A stretch of DNA of 23,295 bases from an uncultured Clostridia bacterium (GTDB lineage Bacteria; Bacillota; Clostridia; TANB77; CAG-508): assembly GCA_947631315.1 (NCBI GenBank), contig CANRLA010000014.1:1-23295 (forward strand), in the 5' to 3' direction. The position numbers were made by a program, and so were the translations under genes. Below, piece after piece: positions 15,008 to 23,280 of this stretch (position 1 is the first letter of the stretch; every line of letters starts with the position of its first letter). Under the pieces are notes generated by a model. It had not been told where the DNA came from. It was given only the letters and a program-made list of their open reading frames with translations, and made no database searches.

Positions 15008-18000
15008 TTATTTACTTTTAACTAACATATTTTTATACTTTTGCATTAATACTTTTTTAGCATAATCTTTGCATTTACTTTCTATTGTCTTTAGATAGTC
15101 TTTATTATATAAGCCTTGACTTTCATACTTTTTATATTGTGTATATGCTATGTTTTCATATTCTTTTTTCATCTCTTCAGTAAGTTCTAAATTATAATTA
15201 CTTAATTTTAAAGTATCTTGTGATGGATAGAATTGTAATGATTCTATATTTTCTTCGTTTTCAGGATGAATTAATTCTTTTCCTAAAGCTTGTCTTGCTA
15301 TATCTGTTTTTTGTTCTTGTAATGGTCTAATAGCATCTGCCTTTGCATTAGCAGACATTGTTAAATCTTGCTTTATTGATTTTATTTTTTTATTTAAGTC
15401 TGATATTTTTGATATAGCACTTTTTATGTTTTCTAATTGTTCATTTTCCTCTTCAGTTATATTTCCGCCATTTTGCTTTTTAGTTAGTTCTGTCTTTAAA
15501 TTATATATATCATCTATACTTTGAGAATTTGAATTTACATTAACTACAAATCTTTTTCCTATTGCATTCTCTTCTGCTCCCATATTTGGTTCTTCTGCAC
15601 TTAATCCAAGTTTTCCTGAAATCCAGTCTATTGCATTCGTTACTTGTGTGCCTAGACCACCAAAGTATCCACTAATTAAGTTATCTATTTTAGCTGGAGA
15701 ATAGTTAAATATTTTTCCAAGCCATATTGCTAATTGTGAATTATAATCATAATATTGCATATAATCAGGTAAGTCTTCATCATAACTTTTTACAATTTCT
15801 GTATTGTAATAGAAATCTTTATTTGCCTTATTTTCTGCCATAACACCTATAATAGGTATTGAACCTACAGCACTTAATAAACTATCAGCAGGCATATTGT
15901 CCAAAAGAGCATTTTTTAACCATAAGTTTAATCTTTCTCCCTCTTTTCCGCTTTCGATGTGTCCAGTTGCTAAATCTTGTATATATTCTGTTAAATTTAC
16001 AATACTACGCAAAATTCCTTGAGGTTTCTTAAAAGTCATTATTGTATCCCCAACTTTAATAACAAAATTATCATCCTTTTTCCTTTGATTTAGTTCTTCT
16101 ATTTCTTTGTCATCATATCCTAGTCCTTTTATTGCCATAGCCAAAGTTGCAAGTATTGCTATTTTGAAGCTAACCTTTTTAGGATTTGCTTTAATTTTTT
16201 CTGCAAATGTATATAAGCTTCCCATTCTAGCTGCAGAAAAAGGTATAACTTTATTTATTTCACTTGTTACAGTTCCCATTCTTCCAAAATCTTGTGTAGC
16301 ATCTCTTGATTCTATTGCAGCCATAATTCTTGAATCCATTTCAGAATTACCTTGCTTTTTATAAAGATCATAATTTCTTTCAAACACTCTTAATCTAGTT
16401 GATTGTTCTGACAATTCTGGAATGTATGTCATTATATCTAACAATCTTTTTAAAGGTTTGAATTTTTCATCTATTCCTAGGTTTTTACTATTTTTAGTTC
16501 CATAAATATCCGGCATTAATTCTTGGCTTGACTTTCTGTATTGAGAAAGTCTTGTAGAACTACTTGCTCCTGACTGTTGATATAACTTATAAATATTATT
16601 AATTCTTTGTGCATACTCCGGAGCAACTTTTTGCATAAACTTATTTACATTCTCATTTGTTGCTGCCAAAACATCCAATACTCCGATTGCATTATCTACT
16701 ATTGGAACAAATCCAGCTTCTGAGTATATTGTTGCTTGTACAGTATCCGAAATCATATTTGGAATTGCAAATCCTATGTTTCCCATTGTTGCACCATATC
16801 TTAAAGGCATATTAAATTTACTAGTAAGTTTCAGTAACCAACTCATGCTTTTGCTATCTATTCCCATTAAAGCATTAAATACTTCTTTATCATTAAATTG
16901 CAAATATATTCTATTGCCATCATCGTCTATAAAGTTTGCTATTTTATCGTTTGTGTTAATTCTATTATTTGGAGCAAACATATCTATGGCTTTTTCTAAA
17001 TCTAAATTAGAAGTATCTACACCTTGTCTAGATAATTCTTGTTTCCATATTGATAATTGTTGCGTACTTGTTTTTGTCATAGGAGTTGCTATTTTATCAT
17101 ATACTGCTCCAGTTAAGCCAACAGATTCTCCTTGTTTATATAAAGCTTTTAATACATTATTATTTTCAACTTGTTGTATTATGTTTGCTGAATTAGCTAC
17201 TATATTTTCAAGAGGGTCTTTTATGTCTAATTCACTACCTTTTCTTTTCTTAAATGCTTCTTGAACTGCTCCTCTTCTACCAACATTATTTCCTCTATCA
17301 TTTTCTAAAACTCTCTGCATTGGAACATAAAAGGCATTGCTTTTCTTAAATATTTCTGCGGTTTCTTTTGATATGAAATTGTTATTAACAGCATATTGTA
17401 AAACTCCATCTAGAGTATCATAAACAATTTGTGCAGCTTCTTGTATTTGTGTATCATTTTTAAATTTGTTTATTGTATTCAAACTATCTGTCGTTCTTAT
17501 TCCAGTTTTTAATGTTTTAGACTTATAATCTATGTCTCTTTTTGATACAAGATAGTCTCTTAAATCATTAAATCTCTGTGGGTCATTATCTAATATTTCT
17601 CCTAATTTATTTAGACCTGGAAATAATCTATTTCCATTTTCATCAATGTATCCATCAGCAAGCATACTTGTAGTTTTATTTCCTATACCACTTGCTAACC
17701 TAGTTAACAAATATGCATTTTCACTTGCTTTTAGTTTAGTTCCGTCCTTTTTTAAAAGACTATTAACTGAATCTTTTATTGCATAGTCTTTATCCCATAT
17801 TGCTTTTATAACTGCTTGTCTAATACTATCTTTATCCCATTTCTTTTTATCTGTTCGCTCTCCAATAGATATATTGCTTTGAACTCTATTTTGTGGATTT
17901 TGATGAATATAATTATAACTTAAAGTCTGTACTTTATTTATAAAATTGTCAAATTCTTTATCTTGTTTCCTCATTTCTTCTAGTATAGCTACTGTTTGAG

Positions 18001-21000
18001 GAGCATCTACTCTCGCTCTTTCAGGTACAATACTATATTCCCTAATTACTTCTGCAAAGCCTTCTTCTAATTTAATTTCTCTTTGAGCATCCTCATATCC
18101 TCCACGTCTATCAATGGCATTGATTAATTCTCCTGCAATACTCTCTTTATCTATCTTTATTCTTTTACCTATATCTAGAGCATGTCCTGTTTCATGTAAT
18201 ATAGTATCTATATCTTTAAACTCTTTTACTCTTATAACATCTCTTCTGCCTTTATATATTCCAAAAGCTCTTTCTCTAAATCTTCCTTTTTTTATTCCTA
18301 ATCCTAAATAATCTTCAATTACATTGTTTATATCTCTTAACTTAGTTACAGGTATAGTATCATCCCATTGTCCCGTCTTTTCTAGTTTTTGAATTTCTTG
18401 TTCTATATATGATTCTCCTCTTTCAGCATTTGTTTTTACTTCTTGGATTTTATTTTCTTTGACATTTTCCATATTTTGTGATATACTATCATAAGAATAA
18501 CTTGATGTAGGTTCCGCTTCGGGCGTATAAGGAAGGACTTTATTATTGTCATGACTTACCCTACTAGAGTTATTCTTTAATGTGGAAGAACTTAAGTTGC
18601 CTCTCGTCTTGGACGTTGAACTAGGAGTCTTTTGACTATTAGTTAAAGTAACAGTTTTTTTCCACATTGTTTTTATATTTAACTTATTGTTATCACTTGG
18701 TATTACCTCTACTAAATATGTAATATTATTGTCATATTCTTTTATATATCTTATAGTGTTATTAATTTTTTTAGTAAAAGAATCTATATTTGGAGTACCT
18801 TTTTCAATTTTATCATAATTAATAATTATATCAGGAATTTTTTCTATGTCTTTAGTAGTTACTGCTATTTGTCCCTTTGCTTTTTCTATTACAGGATTTC
18901 CATGTTGCTTTATTATGTGTCTAATATCATAATCAGAAATAATATGATTTCTTCCTGAAATATCTATTCCATATAATTGTTTTACTTTATTTACAACTTT
19001 TTCTGTTACTTTTCCTAAAAATGTATTTTTCCTTGAGTTATTACTTAATAAAGAATTTTGTATTCTATTGTGTAATTCTTTTTGTATTGATGGATCTACT
19101 TTTATTTCATTTTTAGTTACTTCTTTTTTTTGTGTCATTGCTCTAACATTGTCATTATTTTCTTGCATAGAAAAAGAACTCTGATTTGAGTTCTCTATTT
19201 TTGGCTTATTTCTATTGCTTTGTTTGCTATTTTGTCCTTGTCTAGTTTCTTTTCCGTTTCCCACATCTTTACTATATAATTTATTAATTTTTTGGTTTTT
19301 TGTGGTTCTTTGACTAATATCATTATCGATATTATCAAGTCTTCGTCCATTTCTTTTATATTTTTCAATAATTCCAATAAATCTTTCTGTTCTGTTGATA
19401 GTTCCATTTTCAATATTCCTCCTTATTGCATTTATTAAATCTTCATTACCATCTATTTTTATTTTTACAACAACTTTATTATTGTCAAAACTATCACTTT
19501 CGTACATATAAAAATAATCACTTGAACTTATTGTTTGTGTACCTCGTAAGTTTGGCTTATTTGTATTTATTAAACTCATAACATTTGCATATTCTGTTTT
19601 ATTTAATCTTATTCCTTTACTATTATACTCTATATTGTCAGATTTTCCTATTTTATCTTTTATAGTTTTATTATTTCTTGATATATTTTCTGTATTGTTA
19701 TTTCCTCGTTGTTGTCCTCCATCTGTAATATTTTTTCCAATACTGTCTGTGCTTTTTTGTCTTCTTGAACTGCTGGCATTATTGCTAGTATTGTTTTTGA
19801 GTCTACTCCTAACATTTTTAAGATATTGATTAAGTCCTTGTGATTCTGAGTAAGTTTCATTTAGAACTACCTCCCTTGCTTCTTTTATAAAATCTTCATC
19901 TCCAATAAATTTCTGTAAAACTTGTATGTCATCTCCATTTTTCATATAAGAATATGAAAAATATCCATCTTTACTTAAATCTATAAAATCTATTCCGTCA
20001 GAACTATTTTTTCTCCAAGTCATAACTTCACTTTTGATTTGTGATTTTTCTTTATTGCTAATTTTATTATAAACTTTATTTAATTTTATGTCAACTTGTG
20101 CATTCAACTTATTATTCGTTATTGCAACTTGTCCCTGTGTCGGATCTATCCAAGCAATGTCTTTTAAATTCATTTCTTGTGAATATATTTGTCCATCTCC
20201 TGCATAACTTTCCGCTTCCATCCTTGAAGGTGTTACAAAAGTTCCTTGTTCTATTGGATAAGAACTATATACTGTTATTTTCCCTTTATTAATTGCTTCA
20301 TTTGCCATTTCCATAGTATAATCAGGATTAAATTCTTTATAATCGCTCCACTCTTTATCTTGTAAAGTTTCTTTAAATGTTTTTATATCTTCAATACTTC
20401 TTATTCCAGTATGTATATCATCTGTCATAGGATTACTATCTTTTATTACTTCTAGTTGTTTTTCTTTTAATTGATAATTATTATTTTCTTTCATAGAAAA
20501 AGAACTCTCTTTCGAGTTCTCTGTTTTTGTATTATTTGTATTTGATATGTTATTTGTTTCATTATTTGAGTTGTTTACATTAACATTTTGATAATTATTT
20601 GTTATGTCTTCTGCTATTTCCGTCATAAATTTTTTTACCGCTATTCTGTTCTCAGATAACTTATTGTTAATATCTCTTACAGTTGCATCATCTAAATTAA
20701 GTGTCTTTTTATAAAATCCATTTTCAGCTTCTTTAAGTGTTTGGTATGGTGTAGAATCCAATATTATTCCTGACTCTTTATCTATTATATTAAAGCTATT
20801 TTGTTCAGAATTTCTTATTACTATTGGTTCTACTCTTAAGTTTCTATTTATGTTTTCTATAGGTTTTCCTAGATATTCTTGTACTTTTTCTACATTTCCA
20901 TCTTGATTTGTCTGTACTGTATAATATGAATCCATTGTACTATTATTTATTTGATATAAAATGCTATCAGCTACTGATTTTTCTATATCTATATTAGGAT

Positions 21001-22465
21001 TACTATATAAATCTTGTATTGCTTCTTTATATTCTTTATTTGTAATTTTTTCTCCATTTTGTAGCTTATCAACAACTGTTACACAAGAATTAATTCCTAT
21101 ATCTGCTCCTCCAACTAATGCTGATACTATTCCACCATCTATACCAGCTTTAAGCATTCTTTCACCCATATTATCCCAATTTGAATTTCCACTAATAACT
21201 TGTGAACTCATTTCTTGCAATGGTTCTATTACTGCCTCTTGAATAAAGTTTTCTGCAATTCCTAATCCATAGTCTTTAAAAACATCCTTTATTAAATTTG
21301 TTGCTCCCTTTTTAGTTATATTTTCTGCAACATCTTGCCCTATTCCTAGAATTGTTTTTATTCCTTTTCCTGCATTTGAAAAATTTGTGTATGTTAATTC
21401 TTCTGTTATAGCTTCAAATCCAGCCATTACAGTTGAATAAGTAATTGCTTGCTTTTTATCCATACCTTTTTGTATTGCATCATCATAATAGCTACCTCCA
21501 GCACTTGTAAAAAAGTAACTTAATCCTAATCCTGGAGATAATACATTTAATACAGCTCCTACACCCATTTGACCAACAGAAGGCAATATATCTCCAGCTA
21601 GTTTTTTAGACAAGTCATTTGACATATTATTTGCATTATTTACTATTTTTTCGTTTTCCTCAGATATTTTATCTTCCATATATTTTTTTATCAGATTGGT
21701 TTCTAGATCTTCTACTTGATTATTAGTTCTACCTACTGTATTAGTTGATTCTTTATATTGTGATTTTTCTGCATCTGATACTTTAGAACTTGTTAAAAAT
21801 TGTTGTGTTCTTTTATCATTATAATAAGGATTTGTTTCATTCATTGCTTCAATATAATGAGCTGTTTGCATTATTCCATTTTTTGCACCTGAAAAAAGAG
21901 CCTTAAAAAAGCCTCCTATGTCTTGAAATATATTTGTATTTTTTTGAGAATTTTCTTCTTGTTGAGTTGTAGCATTTTGATTTTCTTCATCATTACTTGT
22001 TAGATAAATTTTTCCATCTTTAATTGTACGAGAAAAAATATTTTCATTGTTTTTTGTATCATTTATCATATTATTACTATTTTCGGTAACTTTTTCGTCT
22101 TCATTATTTTTAATTGTTGGCATTATCATGCTTTTATTATCTCTAATATTTTGTTCTACTCTCGTAGGCTTTAAAGATTTAGTTTCATATAATGTATCAA
22201 AATTTATATTATCAATTTGATTCTGTTCTTCCAATTCTCTAGGTGTCATTATACCCATGCTATGTCTTATATCTTTTGCTTCTTGTAATCTTTTTTGATA
22301 TTCCGAATCATTATCATTATTTAAGGAAATAGTATTTTCATTTATATCATAACCATTTTCTATGTCTCTACTAGTTACTATCCCCATAGATTGTCTCAAT
22401 TTCCTTGCTTCTTCTAGTTTCTTTTTATATTTTTCATCTTCTTTATCTTTTAATAAGCTTGACAT
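15008..22465 (-). CDS. Giant 2485-aa phage polyvalent (ejected virion) protein
   Basis: Start has AAAGGAGA upstream. Regions: duplicated RQSMGIVTSRDIE-type motif (about 12-36, 55-79); Gly-rich hydrophobic segment (about 288-465) as in phage DNA-ejection proteins; a module with ITVYSSYP (730-737) and GTFVTPSRMEAESYAG, ADP-ribosyltransferase-like (ART-PolyVal) in pattern; another domain to about 867; an EYANVM...DYFYMYES domain (about 955-1022); PBECR-type nuclease-like domain with HIISDYDIRHIIKQHG (1174-1189); zincin HETGH (1424-1428) with EEGFAE (1467-1472) as third-ligand region; then an LPD38-like helical region (about 1830-2400) including GRMGTVTSEINKVIPFSAAR. Linkers are N/S/K-rich. Polyvalent proteins of this kind are packaged and injected with phage DNA to act on the host. 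Two small ORFs are nested at 19195-19407 and 19660-19860. Domain names are by eye and need profile searches. Confidence 0.88.
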   Translation of the reverse strand: MSSLLKDKEDEKYKKKLEEARKLRQSMGIVTSRDIENGYDINENTISLNNDNDSEYQKRLQEAKDIRHSMGIMTPRELEEQNQIDNINFDTLYETKSLKPTRVEQNIRDNKSMIMPTIKNNEDEKVTENSNNMINDTKNNENIFSRTIKDGKIYLTSNDEENQNATTQQEENSQKNTNIFQDIGGFFKALFSGAKNGIMQTAHYIEAMNETNPYYNDKRTQQFLTSSKVSDAEKSQYKESTNTVGRTNNQVEDLETNLIKKYMEDKISEENEKIVNNANNMSNDLSKKLAGDILPSVGQMGVGAVLNVLSPGLGLSYFFTSAGGSYYDDAIQKGMDKKQAITYSTVMAGFEAITEELTYTNFSNAGKGIKTILGIGQDVAENITKKGATNLIKDVFKDYGLGIAENFIQEAVIEPLQEMSSQVISGNSNWDNMGERMLKAGIDGGIVSALVGGADIGINSCVTVVDKLQNGEKITNKEYKEAIQDLYSNPNIDIEKSVADSILYQINNSTMDSYYTVQTNQDGNVEKVQEYLGKPIENINRNLRVEPIVIRNSEQNSFNIIDKESGIILDSTPYQTLKEAENGFYKKTLNLDDATVRDINNKLSENRIAVKKFMTEIAEDITNNYQNVNVNNSNNETNNISNTNNTKTENSKESSFSMKENNNYQLKEKQLEVIKDSNPMTDDIHTGIRSIEDIKTFKETLQDKEWSDYKEFNPDYTMEMANEAINKGKITVYSSYPIEQGTFVTPSRMEAESYAGDGQIYSQEMNLKDIAWIDPTQGQVAITNNKLNAQVDIKLNKVYNKISNKEKSQIKSEVMTWRKNSSDGIDFIDLSKDGYFSYSYMKNGDDIQVLQKFIGDEDFIKEAREVVLNETYSESQGLNQYLKNVRSRLKNNTSNNASSSRRQKSTDSIGKNITDGGQQRGNNNTENISRNNKTIKDKIGKSDNIEYNSKGIRLNKTEYANVMSLINTNKPNLRGTQTISSSDYFYMYESDSFDNNKVVVKIKIDGNEDLINAIRRNIENGTINRTERFIGIIEKYKRNGRRLDNIDNDISQRTTKNQKINKLYSKDVGNGKETRQGQNSKQSNRNKPKIENSNQSSFSMQENNDNVRAMTQKKEVTKNEIKVDPSIQKELHNRIQNSLLSNNSRKNTFLGKVTEKVVNKVKQLYGIDISGRNHIISDYDIRHIIKQHGNPVIEKAKGQIAVTTKDIEKIPDIIINYDKIEKGTPNIDSFTKKINNTIRYIKEYDNNITYLVEVIPSDNNKLNIKTMWKKTVTLTNSQKTPSSTSKTRGNLSSSTLKNNSSRVSHDNNKVLPYTPEAEPTSSYSYDSISQNMENVKENKIQEVKTNAERGESYIEQEIQKLEKTGQWDDTIPVTKLRDINNVIEDYLGLGIKKGRFRERAFGIYKGRRDVIRVKEFKDIDTILHETGHALDIGKRIKIDKESIAGELINAIDRRGGYEDAQREIKLEEGFAEVIREYSIVPERARVDAPQTVAILEEMRKQDKEFDNFINKVQTLSYNYIHQNPQNRVQSNISIGERTDKKKWDKDSIRQAVIKAIWDKDYAIKDSVNSLLKKDGTKLKASENAYLLTRLASGIGNKTTSMLADGYIDENGNRLFPGLNKLGEILDNDPQRFNDLRDYLVSKRDIDYKSKTLKTGIRTTDSLNTINKFKNDTQIQEAAQIVYDTLDGVLQYAVNNNFISKETAEIFKKSNAFYVPMQRVLENDRGNNVGRRGAVQEAFKKRKGSELDIKDPLENIVANSANIIQQVENNNVLKALYKQGESVGLTGAVYDKIATPMTKTSTQQLSIWKQELSRQGVDTSNLDLEKAIDMFAPNNRINTNDKIANFIDDDGNRIYLQFNDKEVFNALMGIDSKSMSWLLKLTSKFNMPLRYGATMGNIGFAIPNMISDTVQATIYSEAGFVPIVDNAIGVLDVLAATNENVNKFMQKVAPEYAQRINNIYKLYQQSGASSSTRLSQYRKSSQELMPDIYGTKNSKNLGIDEKFKPLKRLLDIMTYIPELSEQSTRLRVFERNYDLYKKQGNSEMDSRIMAAIESRDATQDFGRMGTVTSEINKVIPFSAARMGSLYTFAEKIKANPKKVSFKIAILATLAMAIKGLGYDDKEIEELNQRKKDDNFVIKVGDTIMTFKKPQGILRSIVNLTEYIQDLATGHIESGKEGERLNLWLKNALLDNMPADSLLSAVGSIPIIGVMAENKANKDFYYNTEIVKSYDEDLPDYMQYYDYNSQLAIWLGKIFNYSPAKIDNLISGYFGGLGTQVTNAIDWISGKLGLSAEEPNMGAEENAIGKRFVVNVNSNSQSIDDIYNLKTELTKKQNGGNITEEENEQLENIKSAISKISDLNKKIKSIKQDLTMSANAKADAIRPLQEQKTDIARQALGKELIHPENEENIESLQFYPSQDTLKLSNYNLELTEEMKKEYENIAYTQYKKYESQGLYNKDYLKTIESKCKDYAKKVLMQKYKNMLVKSK
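19166..19203. repeat. 38-bp repeat with hairpin, copy 1 (before the PBECR-like domain)
   Basis: 34 of 38 bases match the copy at 20492-20529. Both hold AGAACTC/GAGTTCT arms (here 19175-19181 and 19188-19194) around a 6-base loop; loop bases carry three of the four differences. On the minus strand the stem runs into TTTT, like a weak terminator, right after the stop codon of the nested ORF. In the giant frame it encodes part of ENSNQSSFSMQENN at residues about 1088-1100. Confidence 0.85.
19195..19407 (-). CDS. Nested 70-aa helical protein in the +1 frame of the giant gene
   Basis: Same strand as the giant gene but shifted by one base. AAGGAGG lies 10 bases before the ATG at 19407 (a TTG at 19413 is also in frame). 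The product starts MELSTEQKDLLELLKNIKEM and is all-helical with hydrophobic heptads. It is similar to the other nested ORF (19660-19860): L3, K8-D9-L10, L14-K15, then the IM.xV.E.xK block and the KI near the end match with one gap. In the giant frame this stretch (residues about 1020-1091) is only an N/K/Q/R-rich linker. It begins where the preceding EYANVM domain ends. Its stop TAG abuts a hairpin followed by T's. A role as an immunity-like partner is inference. Confidence 0.65.
   Translation of the reverse strand: MELSTEQKDLLELLKNIKEMDEDLIISIMILVKEPQKTKKLINYIVKMWETEKKLDKDKIANKAIEISQK
19660..19860 (-). CDS. Nested 66-aa helical protein in the +1 frame of the giant gene
   Basis: Begins MKLTQNHKDLINILKMLGVD and continues as a compact helical sequence (ILAIMPAVQEDKKAQTVLEK). 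The ribosome binding site GGGAGGT sits 9 bases before the ATG, as strong as that of any gene in the window. It is homologous to the nested ORF at 19195-19407, in the same +1 frame. The giant frame over it (residues about 869-936) reads a low-complexity stretch rich in N, S, K, R and Q. It starts where the second effector-like domain (ending DEDFIKEAREVV) stops. Two homologous ORFs in the same shifted frame are hard to explain as chance. The function is unknown; antitoxin or immunity is my inference from position. Confidence 0.7.
   Translation of the reverse strand: MKLTQNHKDLINILKMLGVDSKTILAIMPAVQEDKKAQTVLEKILQMEDNNEEITIQKIYQEIIKL
20492..20529. repeat. 38-bp repeat with hairpin, copy 2 (before the ART-like domain)
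   Basis: Direct copy of the 19166-19203 repeat. Arms are 20501-20507 and 20514-20520 with loop TCTTTC. It encodes part of ENSKESSFSMKENN at residues about 646-658 of the giant protein. The two copies are offset by 1326 bases, exactly 442 codons. Confidence 0.85.
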
Positions 22466-22482
22466 TTATACTATCTCCTTTC

Positions 22483-23280
22483 TTACCAGTCCCAACCCCA
22501 ACCAATTTTTACAAATTTACCATTTTTTATATCATCCATCAGTGTTTGGTTGTCTTTAAATGTATATTCATTGTTTTCTATCTGTCTTAATGCTTCATTA
22601 ATAGCTTTCTTTACATCGTTATTATTTGACCAAGAACTTCTATATCCAGTTATTCCTAATTGTTCTAAGGCATCATCATTACCAATAGCTGCCTTTATCC
22701 ATAACTCTTTATTATCACTTGTTAAACCTACATTTTTGTTCGTAGATGAATTTATATTTGAAGACTCATATTTAGAATATTTTGCAATTAATTGACTATA
22801 ATCTGCTCCTGACAATGTTCCACTAGCATATAGTCCATCTAAATAATCTACCATATCATTATACGTTTCTTCATCAGGTACAACGTATTGTTCAGTTACA
22901 GGATTTTTAGTAGTATATCTATTTTGTATAATAGAATCGTATCTTGAATAATTGTTACTGTTGCTTGAAGATGTATTATATTTTGATTCAGTTTCTGTTT
23001 TATATGTATATAAATCTTTTTCTTGTTGATATTGTCTTTCATCTCTTTGCATATTTAATTGATTTTCAAATTCTGCTAATTGTTTTTGATATTCAAATTC
23101 TCTTCTATCCGCTTCTTCTTGTGCTTGTCTATCTAATTCACTCTTTAGTTCTGCTAAAGCTTTATTATTTTGATATTCAAGTTCTGCTTGTTCTTTCATT
23201 TTTTTCATTTCAAATTCTCTTTGTTCTAGTATAGGAAAAATCGAATATTTGATTAGAAAAGAAGAAAAAAATAAGGACAT
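22483..23280 (-). CDS. Coiled-coil phage virion protein, 5' end uncertain
   Basis: 265 aa as drawn. Residues about 18-95 are a long coiled coil rich in Glu, Gln, Lys and Arg (EQREFEMKKMKEQAELEYQN and onward). A Ser/Asn-rich linker and a C-terminal acidic/aromatic region ending in KIGWGWDW follow. It lies 17 bases upstream of the giant gene, in the position of a second internal-virion or scaffold-like protein. The ATG at 23280 has no ribosome binding site, and its first 16 residues (MSLFFSSFLIKYSIFP) do not look like the rest. An in-frame stop lies just upstream (23293-23295). M25 has a weak AGAG upstream. The true N terminus may be lost at a junction near 23230. Confidence 0.65.
   Translation of the reverse strand: MSLFFSSFLIKYSIFPILEQREFEMKKMKEQAELEYQNNKALAELKSELDRQAQEEADRREFEYQKQLAEFENQLNMQRDERQYQQEKDLYTYKTETESKYNTSSSNSNNYSRYDSIIQNRYTTKNPVTEQYVVPDEETYNDMVDYLDGLYASGTLSGADYSQLIAKYSKYESSNINSSTNKNVGLTSDNKELWIKAAIGNDDALEQLGITGYRSSWSNNNDVKKAINEALRQIENNEYTFKDNQTLMDDIKNGKFVKIGWGWDW

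Noticed and set aside
15008..22465. The giant gene as a tape-measure protein
   Set aside because: It lacks the long uniform helical repeat pattern and instead holds enzyme-like motifs (HETGH, PBECR-like, ART-like) and an LPD38-like end, which fit an ejected polyvalent protein.
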